This document shows, piece after piece, positions 20,486 to 30,567 of a DNA stretch of 64,000 bases; position 1 is the stretch's first letter, and each line of letters opens with the position of its first letter. The notes under the pieces are model-generated. The model was not told the DNA's origin. It did no database searches and saw only the letters and a list, made by a program, of their open reading frames with translations. The position numbers were made by a program, and so were the translations under genes. This stretch comes from Symbiodinium natans (lineage: Eukaryota > Sar > Dinophyceae > Suessiales > Symbiodiniaceae): positions 1,026,001 to 1,090,000 of the forward strand of contig CAJNDS010002324.1 in NCBI GenBank assembly GCA_905221605.1, given 5' to 3'.

Positions 20486-21969
20486 ATGTTTCCGTGGCCC
20501 TTCTTTCCGGGCGGTGAGTCACAAGGCTCTGCCTCCAGGGGCCGCAGGAGGAACAGAAGCAGCAGCGACAGCCGTCGCTCAAGACGCAGAGACAGGCGCC
20601 GAAGGGCGTCTAGGTCGCGCAGCCCAAGGGGGCGTCGAGAAAGGTCTCCAGAGACCCAGCCGAGGACCCCAACTGTTGGGAGCCCTAGCATGCCAGCTCC
20701 GCAGCCAGGATTTCACTGGTGCCAGGTGCCGACTGCGGTCTTCGGCGTGGCGTCTGGCCCACAGACCCAGGCATCCCTTCCTGCTCAGAAGGGAGCTGAG
20801 GCAGCTTCTTCTTGGAAGGACTCCTCCCGGTGGCAAGAACAGTCCACCCCATGGAAGAGCCAGCAGTCTTCATGGGGCAAAGGTTGGGGGCATTCTAAGA
20901 ACTACGGCTCCAGCAGCTCGTGGCAGGGCTCTGGAGGGAATCGGCGTGAGAAGTGGGACAAGCCCAAAGGCTGGAACAAGTGGCCCAAGCCTGAGCAAAA
21001 GCCGGCTAAGGAGCAGTATGGGCGAGGGGCTGCCCCCAAGGAGGAGGAGCCGGAGACTCTCCTCGACCCAGTTATGGCTGGGATTTTTGGCGCCCGGCAG
21101 CAGGGGCCGCCTGAGAGGCCCGACTCTGCATTCAACGTTTGGAGGCGACGGAGGAGGAAGTTCAAGCCTCGGCCAATCGCAAGGCTGAGCGCGAAGAAGA
21201 AGGGTTCCACAGTCAGCTCTGGCAAGGGGCGATCGCTAAGGCCCTCGCAGACCCCTCGCGACCCAAGTGCGCCCGAGAACTGATGCGTGAGGGCATCTTG
21301 CGAAGCTGGTGGAACATGTCCTGGAAGGACGCCCGAGGCCTGAGTGACGGGACCTTGGTGGACGAGTATCGCGATCGGTTGATGCTGTACATGGCAAAGT
21401 ACAAGAATCCCACCGAGGTGCCGCAGCCGATTGTCGAGCGCTGTGCATGCTTGTTCGCGTGGTTCAAGCAGAACTCCAGGCCGCTGGACATTGAAGGGGA
21501 CTTCGATGCGATCATGTTCGCAGTGCCAGGGCAGAAAGTGCTGTGCTTTCGCACAAAGCTGACAGGGCCATCCTTCCTGGAGCCCGCAAACCACCGCTAC
21601 ACGATGACAATGTCCCACGGCTTGCCGTGGACAGCAGCCATGGGTGTGGGCGAGTATGGGGAGATAACCCCGGGAGACTTCACGGACGGCGACTTCCCGT
21701 CCTACGGATTCAGCGGCCGAGGGGTCTGCAATGACTCCGGCTTTGAAGGTATCAAAGCCTCAATCTCCAAGGTGGCTGCAAGAGCCAAAGGAAGGGACGT
21801 CATCTTCTCGATGGAAGGGCTCCTGCAGGAGAATACGCAGGTGGAGGGGGGCATGCCGGCACTGAATGCTGCTTGCCGAGATGCAGGCAGCGCGCGGTCA
21901 GGGGACCACCTGCTTTTGAGTCCCACCTGTGCAGTTTTGAGGGCCGTATCCGTAGCCTGGCCAATCTGA
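20486..21969 (+). CDS. Retroelement ORF A: SR-rich protein of unknown function (frame change at ~21137)
   Basis: The ATG at 20486 opens a frame rich in RS/RR dipeptides over its first ~60 codons, then W/K/G/S-rich low-complexity sequence, reading to 21283. A second frame, -1 relative to the first, is open from about 21139 to 21969. It continues with a more globular sequence (motifs RSWWNMSWKD, CLFAWFKQN, DFDAIMFAVPGQK). The two overlap by ~145 nt and probably formed one product of about 490 residues before an indel. The basic SR-rich start suggests nucleic-acid binding. I know no named family for the second half. It precedes the recombinase ORF by about 90 nt. Confidence 0.6.
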
Positions 21970-22058
21970 GCCAAGAGCCGAAACACTGAGCCTCGATATA
22001 AGCTCGTCGGGAGCCATAAAAGAGTGTCCCGTTCAGACAGGGCGAGTGAACTTTCGCT

Positions 22059-24294
22059 GTGTCATCATGTTTGCAACAGGAATTTTGTCTCCCTCACGTG
22101 TTTCTTTTCATGCGGGTATCGAGAGTTTTGGGTCAGTTTTGGTTCAAGCCCCAGATGGCTGGTCACCTAAGAGCATCGGAGGTGCCTTCTGACAGCGAGT
22201 CGGAAGGCCAAGAAGTTAACCAGCATCGTGTTGCTCAGGTCCTGATTTCCGCAGGACCACCGAATGTGCAACTCCCCTGGGAACAAGGAATTTTCAGGGA
22301 CATCTTCGCACCTAGACCAGTGGTGTCACTGGACTGGCCAGAGCCCAAGGTTCTTGTCAATGTGGATGAAGCCGAACTATCGTCTACACCAGGTCCCAGC
22401 GTTTTGCAAGACAAAGACAAGACGCCAATCGCAGGTGTCTTCAGCTCCTCACCGGGAGCCAATGTTTTCAGCAAAGTGATCAAGTGCAAAAAGAAAGATG
22501 AGCCTTTTGAGGAGGCTGTTGCAGGCATGTGGTTGAAGAACATGCAGATGTGGAAACAGCTGTTCGAGGCCTCCCCGTCCACCACTTTTGCCAAAACATT
22601 ACAGGAATTGGACGAAGAGGAGAAGATGTTGTCCCTTCGTGACATGTTTGGATCGAAATCACCACACACAATCCAGAAGCGTGCATCAACCTTGTTGAGA
22701 TTGTTTCGTTGGCTTCAAAAACAGGCCGATGTGCAAGGGACCTCTGTGGAGGAACCCCTTCTCCCATCAGAGGAAGCGGTGTACAAGTTCTGCAGAGAGA
22801 TATCCCACAGGAAGAAGGGCAAGCTGGCACCTCAGAGCGTGGTACAAGCGTTGAAGTTTGTGAAATTTGTGCTTTCCATTCCAGATGTGGAGAATTCCAT
22901 CTCCCCCAGGGTCCAAGGCTTGGCCGACCGAGTGGCAGGCGAGCACGAGCCCACACATCAAGCCCGGGACCTAACAGTGCTTGAAGTTAGGTTTCTGGAA
23001 GAGTGTGTTTGGAACGCTGAGCTCCACATTGTCGATCGATTTGCAGCAGGAGTATTCCTGTTTCAGATCTTCAGCAGGAACCGGTGGTCGGACATCAGGC
23101 ACGTGCGATCCTTGGAGTTCGATTTTCTGGAGATTGGCCCCGAAATTTGTGGTTTTCTGGAAGGCAGGGCCAGAGAGGTGAAACAGTCCAACAAGAAGAA
23201 GAAACTCTCGTTGTTCATGCCCCTTGTGGCTCCAGTTGGGGGGGTCCACCCAACGGTGGTTTGGGCCAAAGAATGGCAGAAAGTGGCTGCCGAAGCAGGG
23301 ATCGTGCTCTCGAAGACCCCTGTAGGCCCTTTACTACCGGCCACCGCCCCAGACGGTGCCTGGCTGCAGAGGTCCATCGACTCCGCCGAGGCCTCCAACT
23401 GGCTGACGGGACTGCTAAGGAACCGCGACCCCTCAACAGCGAGGGTTACCACACATTCCTTGAAACACACTGCTCTGGGCTGGTTGAGCAAATACGGCAT
23501 TGTGGGCGAAACACAGACACTCTTGGCACATCACTCTACTGGAGCTTTGAGTACATTAGCTTACTCAAGAGACGCCCTTAGTGGCCCCCTCCGGCAGCTG
23601 GAGGAAATGCTAAAGCAGGTACGGGAGGGCTCGTTTTGCCCGGACGCTACTCGAAGTGGATACTTTGCCCGTGCCCAAGGATCAGAGGCAGGTGCGTCTG
23701 TTGACCTCGGGTCCTGGTTGCCGATCAGCAAGGCAGGCAGCTTAGATGGGCTGCCCGCGAACTCCGAAAGCACGCATGAGCCTTTGCCAGCTACAGTGGA
23801 AGGCTTTGAGGACGATTTCCTGGAGGTTGGACCGCTTTGCTCCTCGCAAGGGAAGGTTTTTGAGTGCCATGCCTGTCTTGGAAGCATCTGCACCGTCGGT
23901 AGCGGAAGGAGACGAATCCCCCTCGAAAGAAAGTGAGGAATTAGACAGGTTGGCTACCGTGACTTCTGGGCTTTGCGAGGCGTTGTTCGATAAGGACGAC
24001 ACACAAGGTGCAGATGATAACGAGGAGGCAGAGATCTCGCCCACCACATCAGCAGACGGGTCCTCCGAGGAAACCTCTGATGGAGCCTCGTCGGAAGAAA
24101 AGGAGGAACCAGCTTCGACCCTGAGCCTACCGGAGGGTTGGAGCGCGATCCAGAACAAGAAGTCTACCATGTTACATCTGTACAAAGTAGGTCAGACGAC
24201 GCTGAAATGTGGAAAGTGGATAAGCGTCAATTTTGTAGAAATGGAGAAGCCCTCAGCGAAGTGGCTACAGTGCAGCCGTTGTTTTCAGGAGTAA
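22059..24294 (+). CDS. Retroelement ORF B: tyrosine recombinase (frame change near 23750-23930)
   Basis: The frame is open from 22059 (GTG); the first in-frame ATG is 22110. The catalytic part lies C-terminal: arginine in FSRNRWSDIRHV (about residue 339), HSLK in place of the canonical HxxR box (about 466), AHHS (about 490) and the nucleophile tyrosine in AYSRD (about 502). An SAM-like N-terminal core domain precedes it (about 200-310). The frame ends at 23936. A frame shifted by +1 (23746-24294) continues with an acidic linker and a short Cys motif (CGKW...CSRC) that looks like the true C-terminus. The enzyme would cut and join a circular DNA intermediate at the GG crossover seen at the repeat edges. 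HxxK rather than HxxR is the main oddity. Confidence 0.83.
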
Positions 24295-24401
24295 AGAGAG
24301 GGGTGACACTGTTGTTGGCCGGTTTGTGTGCTTGTGCAACACCATCCCTTTGTACCAGCTCTCTCTCTTGCAAGTTGCAGTTTTGGCCCCACGCCCTAAA
24401 C

Positions 24402-25737
24402 ATGGCAAACGCAGCGGATAGTCAGCCTTTCTTCGAGCAACATGCTCGCAAGATCGGAATGGAGCAGCCACTCTTGGACAAATTCATAGCTGGAGGGGTC
24501 AAGACGGTGTCCATGGCAGCCTATGCCGCCACTCAACCGGGTCAACCTCTCACAGATAGGGAGGTCTCCACTCTATGTACGGGTCTGGGGCAGAACAACC
24601 CCACTCTTGCACAGATGACGGTTGTCAAGAGGCTCCTGTTCGAGTGCCAGACCATGAGCTTGGCAAACTTGAAGGCAACCGTGGAACAGCAGCCGGACTC
24701 AGTCCTACGTAAGCTGCCAGGAGCTGAGAGAGCCCAGCGCCTGGAATTGCAGGCTCAAAGGCTGGGCGGACTCTCGATTGAGCACGACTTGGAGCCAGCC
24801 TTTTCAGTATATGATGCCGTGTCGACACAGATAGAGCAAGGGTCGCTGAAATACCTGCACCCGAGCAAGATCCCCACGCGTCGCCAGGAATTGGCGCAAG
24901 GCAAGCCAACCAGGGAACTTGTGCTGGATGCTTCGGGGGATGGCCTCTCGGTTCAAGACAAATCCTCTAAAGTAGAGGCCCAGTTGGGGTCAGACATGGC
25001 GACTTACAGGGCGTTGCAGAGACGGGGTCTGGCCTGGCATTTTGAGTTTCAAGGTGCACGAGAAGTGGCTTCAGAAGGCCTTTGCTACCTTGCAGACCCC
25101 ACCGCCCCCAGGTTTCAACCGTCCGACGCTGCAGCAGGTCCTGCGAGCAGATCGGGCCTTGTGGATGGAGCTTGGCAGCAAACAGCCGACCCTGACAAGG
25201 GCAGCGGCGAACGCGCCGCTCGCGGACGCCCGGTGCTTAGATCAAGTCTTTCTGGAAGCCACCAACACGGTTGCAGTCAACTTTCACTTCATGCCGACAC
25301 CTCGTGCGGAAGGGTTCCCAGATAGAGGAGGCAAAGGCGCTGGCAAGGGCCCCAAGCGCTGGGGCGACGGAAAAGGGTATGGACAATGGAAATATCAGAG
25401 GACCGACAAAGGAGACAAGGGCCAGGGAGGCAAATCAGCCTTCAAGGGGGCCCGCCTCCCCACAGAGGGCAAATTTGACAGTGGCAAGGGAGGCTTTCCG
25501 AACAAGTCCCTTGTCTTGCAAGGAGGCAAGGGGGAGACCCCCATGCCGGCCGCCTTGCGAGGCGGAGTGCCGAACGACGAGCAAGGAGAGCCTCTTTGTT
25601 TTGGCTTCAACCTAGGACAGTGCAAGGACGCCCCATTGGGGGGCAGATGTGCACGTGGCAGACATGTGTGTTGTCACCCAGGTTGCTTCCGGAAGCAACC
25701 CTTTTCTGAGCACAAGCATTCAGGCCAGGCAGCCTGA
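24402..25737 (+). CDS. Retroelement ORF C: gag-like protein with CCCH zinc finger (frame change at ~25045)
   Basis: The ATG at 24402 begins a helical region ending in ALQRRGLAWHF. A +1 frame then continues from about 25042 (FKVHEKWLQKAF) to 25737. The second part has a G/K-rich basic linker (about 25315-25560) and then a finger of the type C-x7-C-x8-C-x7-C-H (CFGFNLGQC ... RCARGRHVC-CHPGC). Helical capsid-like part, basic linker and C-terminal zinc finger together suggest the structural protein of the element. Assignment as gag is by layout and by general resemblance to dinoflagellate DIRS-like ORFs, not by a strong motif. Confidence 0.62.
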
Positions 25738-25854
25738 AAGAACGCCCCGCTGCAAGGGACGTCGAATGACAGCGCTTCTGCGCTGGACCAGGCGTCCCGA
25801 GCTGCTCTGACCGCGCGTCGCGCACAAGCGTGCGCGGTAAGAGCAGAAACAGCC

Positions 25855-28800
25855 ATGGGGGAGGGTGGAGACAGTTCGGCCCAATTTTGTGAACAGAACA
25901 ATTTTCCCGCTTCTGAGGCGGACAGGCCCGAAGAGAGCTGCAAGGACTCGTACCCTGCTGCTATTGCGAAAGGGCAAGAGAAGCAGCCCCCGCTCAAGCG
26001 GGTGGCTGAGCCAATCCCACAATTTTCCAAGCCTCCAGCTGAGGCTTCTGCATTTTCACCTCAGGCGAGTCATCACGGCGCGCAGAGGTCTGGACAAGCG
26101 CAATGTACTGTGCCCCAGACCATACAGGAGTGTTGGGTTTTGGAAATTTTCGCGGGGTCGGCCGGGATTACCTCGGCAGCTGCTTCAGCCGGCCTCAAGC
26201 GGTCAGTCGGAGTAGACAATGTCCGCATGCCGAGGCGCAAGGGCAAGATCATACAGCTGGACTTGCTCCTGCTGTCGCACCAAGGTCTGCTGTGGAAATG
26301 GCTGGGTTCTCCAGGACTGGTCGCCGTATGGCTGGCGCCGCCCTGCGGCACATCCAGCAGGGCCAGGGAACTCCCGCTTCCGGGGGAGGACGAACCGCGC
26401 CCTTTGCGGTCAGTGGAGTGCCCGGAGGGGCTCCCAGGCCTTGGCCCAAGTGATTCAGAAAGGGTGGCAAAGGCTAACGAGCTTTACCGGCTCACGGCCC
26501 GAATCTGGGACTTCTGCTGCGAAAATGACATTGTGGTAATCAGAGAGAACCCCTATCGCAGTTTCTTCTGGCATTGCAGCGCCATTGAACACATCCTCAG
26601 GAGTGAACAGGCGATCGTGGTCCAGTGCGACTTTTGCATGATGGGAGGTTCGAGATTGAAGCGGACGGCCCTGCTGTGCAACAGCGACCTCATCACAGGC
26701 CTGGCTGTCACGTGTGATGGATCCCACGAGCACCTGCCCTGGAAAGTGCAAGAGGGAGTTCTCGCAACAAAGCTTGAGACTGCGTATCCACACCAGTTTT
26801 GTAAGCACTTTGTTTCCCTGCTGCTGCAGCATCTGACACAGAAGGGTTGTCGGGATGGTCTGAATCTCTTGGAGGCAGATCCCGCAAACTCCTCAGGAGC
26901 CAGGGTGGTAACGACACAGGCGAAGACCAAAAGGGCTGCATCGTTTCAGGTTATCCCCGAATTTCGCAGACGAATCAGATGGACAGTGCCCGGCCAACTC
27001 CGTAGTACTCTCCAGACTACACAGTGGTTGGCACCGGACAGGATCCCGGGCTTCAAGGCGCCAGGAGTCCCGGCGCTGAGAGTGACGCCCCTACTGTCTT
27101 CTGCGACGAATGTGCTGGTGGAGGTCCCGTGGAACCCACAGGAATTTGTGGCGAAAGCCCGACTGGCCGGCCACCCCCGACACCTGTGTCTCGGGGTGCC
27201 ACCCGCCCTGCGGAAGGCGATTTTGGCGTGTTCTAAACAGCCTGCAACCAAGGTGATTGAGACTCGAGCTGCGCAGTCACGGAGATGGCTCCAGCGAGCC
27301 CAGGGGCTGCAGTTAGCTGAAGGCGACTTCAAAGCCAAGCTGCCCGAGCACATCCGCAGCAGCCTCCGTAACAAGAGAATACTGCTCTTCAAAGAGATGC
27401 TAGAAGCGTCCCACTACGCCGACAAGGCAGTGGCAGACGACCTGGCACAGGGTTTTGATCTTGTGGGGCATTTGGACCTTCCGGCAGGCTGGTCCACCGA
27501 CTTTCGTCCAGCATTCCTCTCCCTGAAGGACCTTTCCCAACTGACGCAGGAGACCAACCACCAGGTCATCAAGGAAGTTGAGGACTCATCTCAGTTCCTG
27601 GAAGAACTGTGGCAGAAAAGTCTCGATGAAGTATCAAAAGGCTGGTCGGAAGGACCTTTCCGAGAGCAGGACTTGCCACAAGGAGCTGTAGTTAGCAAAC
27701 GTTTTGCAATCCAACAAGGGAACAAGGTCAGGCCGATTGACGACCTGTCCCAGAGCCACATCAACGAGGCATTCGGGAGCATGGGGAAGATCGAGTTGCA
27801 TGACATCGAGACAATTGCAGCGTCGGCCATCTTGTTCCTGAGGCACGCAGGACAAGGACTGCTTGGTAAAACCATTGACCTGAAATCAGCATATAGGCAA
27901 CTACCACTGTCCGAAAAGGCACTCAACATGGCCTACGTGGCTGTCAAGGACCCCAATTCGGGGGAGGTTCGCTTCTTTAGGCTTCTCTGCCTTCCATTCG
28001 GCGCTGTGGCGGCGGTCCATGCATTCATCAGGGTCAGCCTGGCTATTTGTCATATAGGAAACACGTTTTGGCACTTGCCTTGGAGCTCTTTTTACGATGA
28101 CTTCACACTGTTGTCAACGCACCAGCTGGCCACTAGCGCAGAGGCCAGTGCATGTTTGCTGCTAGACTTGCTCGGCTTTGAGTTTGACAGAGACGGAGAC
28201 AAGGCCCAGCCGTTCCAGGAGGTCTTCAGATCTTTGGGGGTCGAATGCAGATATTTAGGATCCAGAATACAGCAGAGCGGACCAAAAGTCTCATCGAAGA
28301 CCTGGCAGCCTTTCAGGAGCAAGGAGCCTCAAGCCCTAAGACCTGGAATCGACTGAGGGGAAGGCTGCACTTCGTGGCGGGCCAACTCTCTGGGCGCTTG
28401 CCGAAGGGCTTCATGAGAAGAATCTCTGACATCATCAATGCCCCCGCATATGTCAGGAGACAAAACCAAGCCTCCCTTTGCGCAGCACTGCAGGGGCTAC
28501 GACACTACATAGCCGAGGCGTCGCCGAGGATAGTGCGAGCCCAGACCTCAGAGACGGTGTACGCCTTTACGGACGCCTCGCAAGAAGGACTCCAAGGCCT
28601 CGAAATGGGCCTGGGAGCAGTCCTGTTCAATCAGGAGGGGCACATCCTGTGCTGGTTTGGCATTGTGTTGCCGCATGACCTTGCTGAGAAACTTCTGCAA
28701 GGAAAGTCTAAAGTCATCAACGAGCTCGAGAGCATAGCTGTTCTCCTGCTATTCATTCTAGCCCGAGAGTTTCTGCGGGGGAAACATGTGATGTGCTACT

Positions 28801-29066
28801 TAGACAATGAGGCGGCGCGCATAACGCTCCTCAAGCTGACCAGCGATTCAGAGGCTTTGACCCTCTTGAGCAATGCTTGCGCATTGTTAGAACAGGAGCT
28901 TGAGATGATTCCGTTCTACGCTCGGGTACCGAGCAAATCCAACGTGGCGGACGCCCCGTCTCGCCTTGACTTTACAGGGCTGCCACACAATTGCAGGTTC
29001 CAAGACCAGGTGCTTCTTGCGGAAATGGCCAAGCTCGTGAACTCGCTCGTCGGGCGCGGGGCCTGA
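25855..29066 (+). CDS. Retroelement ORF D: methyltransferase-like, reverse transcriptase and RNase H (frame change at ~28240)
   Basis: The ATG at 25855. An SAM-dependent methyltransferase-like fold comes first (EIFAGSAG about residue 98, a VDN acidic box, LAPPCGT about 160). The RT follows, with IDLKSAYRQLPL (motif A, about 676), LLCLPFGAVAAVHAF (motif B) and FYDDF (motif C, about 746). The frame stops at 28356. A -1 frame (28245-29066) carries the RT connection and an RNase H with FTDASQ, NELESIA, LDNEAA and NVADAPSR. In DIRS1 and relatives the methyltransferase lies after RT/RNase H; here it is N-terminal. The stop is only 45 nt before repeat B1. Confidence 0.85.
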
Positions 29067-29110
29067 AACCCCATGACCAAGGAAGGGACTTGCATTCTCC
29101 CCGACCAAGA

Positions 29111-29370
29111 GGGAGCTTTCGTTTCTCACACACCTGCAGAGGACAGATCTCGGATGGAAGCAGACATAGCAAATCCCCTTCCTTGGAAAAGATGCCAGTG
29201 CATAAGCTTCAGTCGTGTTAGCGTGAGGGTGCATGTCATTGCAGTCGGTGCATGCGAATAGCATTGCCGTGCATGGAACACCAGTGAATGAGCATAACAT
29301 CGATGGATCGCGTACTTTCAGCCAGGCGATGTTTTCATACATGTGAAACATTTTTGTTTGGAAAATAAGG
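29111..29370 (+). repeat. Split direct repeat B1
   Basis: This 260-bp repeat is repeated at 29950-30210, identical by eye except for one extra T in a T-run. It abuts A2 with a shared GG. Confidence 0.92.
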
Positions 29371-29517
29371 TAATCGTGCTGTAAGTACAAACCTTTATTT
29401 TCCGGAGAAAAATTTTCGAATTCTACGAATGAGAAAGTTTTTCGGCTCAGACGAAGAGAGGCCACAGCCCTCTCAGCCACAACCCTCGTGGAGAGGGTCC
29501 GGGAAAATTTTTCTGCC
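29369..29517 (+). repeat. Split direct repeat A2
   Basis: Copy of A1 (19006-19154) with one substitution. The B1-A2 junction here should equal the junction of the circularised element ends (B2 joined to A1). Confidence 0.92.
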
Positions 29518-29949
29518 CACCCACCCACTCCAATTGTGCCTTACATTGGGCAGTTGAGATGAAACGCGATGCCGGAACAGCGGGTCTTGATGAAGAGACG
29601 AACAGAGAATCAAGGATCCAATGGCTGGCAGTGATGGTAACCAATGTGCCGGTTGTGGATGTTGTGCTTTGTAGAGTGGCGACCACAGGAACAGTTGACG
29701 ACGTCAAGTTTGCGGTTGCTGACGATGTGTGGCATCGCTCTGGGCATGACTTACGTACTTCCAGTTTCCGCTTGGAAATGCAGGGTCGTCATGTGCCTTA
29801 CAGCACGAACCTCAGCGATCTACCGGTGCACCTCGGAACATGTGTGCACTTCGTTGTTCAACTCAACCATTGACAGGCCGCTTACTTAGGCGGAGCCGCT
29901 GAGTGCAGCAGAGAACTCTGCTTTCAGCACTTTGTGTAGCGTTTCACGG
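29518..29949 (+). other. Segment between A2 and B2
   Basis: 432 bp of unique-looking sequence with a ~100-codon open frame (29559-29873) of no recognised family. In described split-direct-repeat elements A2 and B2 are usually adjacent or nearly so; this insert is unexplained. Confidence 0.5.
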
Positions 29950-30210
29950 GGGAGCTTTCGTTTCTCACACACCTGCAGAGGACAGATCTCGGATGGAAGC
30001 AGACATAGCAAATCCCCTTCCTTGGAAAAGATGCCAGTGCATAAGCTTCAGTCGTGTTAGCGTGAGGGTGCATGTCATTGCAGTCGGTGCATGCGAATAG
30101 CATTGCCGTGCATGGAACACCAGTGAATGAGCATAACATCGATGGATCGCGTACTTTCAGCCAGGCGATGTTTTCATACATGTGAAACATTTTTTGTTTG
30201 GAAAATAAGG
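29950..30210 (+). repeat. Split direct repeat B2, right end of the element
   Basis: Copy of B1. Its last bases AATAAGG are followed directly by host sequence CCGTTTTACC. Confidence 0.92.
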
Positions 30211-30567
30211 CCGTTTTACCGATGACAGAGCTGGAACATCCAGGCAGGACCGGCCCAGGGCAGTCCGTGGCAGATGGCCAGTGGAGCAACCACGAAAGAA
30301 AGGCCCCCCGTCACCATAGGCACAACGCAGGGCCGACACAGAAGGGTGTTCACAGGTACAGGCAGTGAGCACACAGAAGACAAGCACGATCCAATCCGTG
30401 GCATAGACCACGAGAGGGTTGCCAAACCAAGAATATCCCGAGGTAGTCTTGCGGCATGTATCGGCGAGGAGATGTGAGGGCTCACATCACGCTAGGCAGC
30501 ATGCCATGAAAGGACTCAATGGCGCGTTCATGGCGTCAGTAGGAGCCCTCAGATGACAGCTTGCTGT
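30211..30567. repeat. Dispersed non-coding repeat, unit 3 (right flank)
   Basis: Resumes the host repeat interrupted at 19006. It carries CATCCAGGCAGGACCGGCCCAGGGCAG, a GGCCAGTGGAGC relative of the ATGGTGGTCAGCCAGTGG motif, and the perfect hairpin gatgtgag-gg-ctcacatc at 30471-30488. The hairpin lies about 80 bp beyond the stop codon of the minus-strand helicase gene. Confidence 0.7.

Larger units (their letters stand above)
19006..30210 (+). mobile_element. Tyrosine-recombinase (DIRS/Ngaro/PAT-like) retroelement with split direct repeats
   Basis: The element is 11.2 kb. The left end is repeat A1 (19006-19154). The right end has B1 (29111-29370), immediately A2 (29369-29517), then 432 bp of other sequence and B2 (29950-30210). 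The arrangement A1...B1-A2...B2 is the split-direct-repeat layout of Ngaro/PAT-type elements. The dinucleotide GG is shared by the A1 left edge, the B1-A2 junction and the B2 right edge, as expected for crossover-type integration without target duplication. Inside are an SR-rich ORF, a tyrosine recombinase, a gag-like ORF with CCCH finger and a methyltransferase-like/RT/RNase H ORF. A1 and A2 differ at one visible base and B1 and B2 by one T, so the insertion is young. Placing the recombinase upstream of gag and RT differs from the gag-RT-RH-YR order usual in the family. Confidence 0.87.

Noticed and set aside
30471-30500. Helitron 3' end (hairpin followed by GCTAGG)
   Set aside because: The base after CTAG is not T, the other copies have CTTGG or CACC instead, and no Rep domain is present in the helicase.
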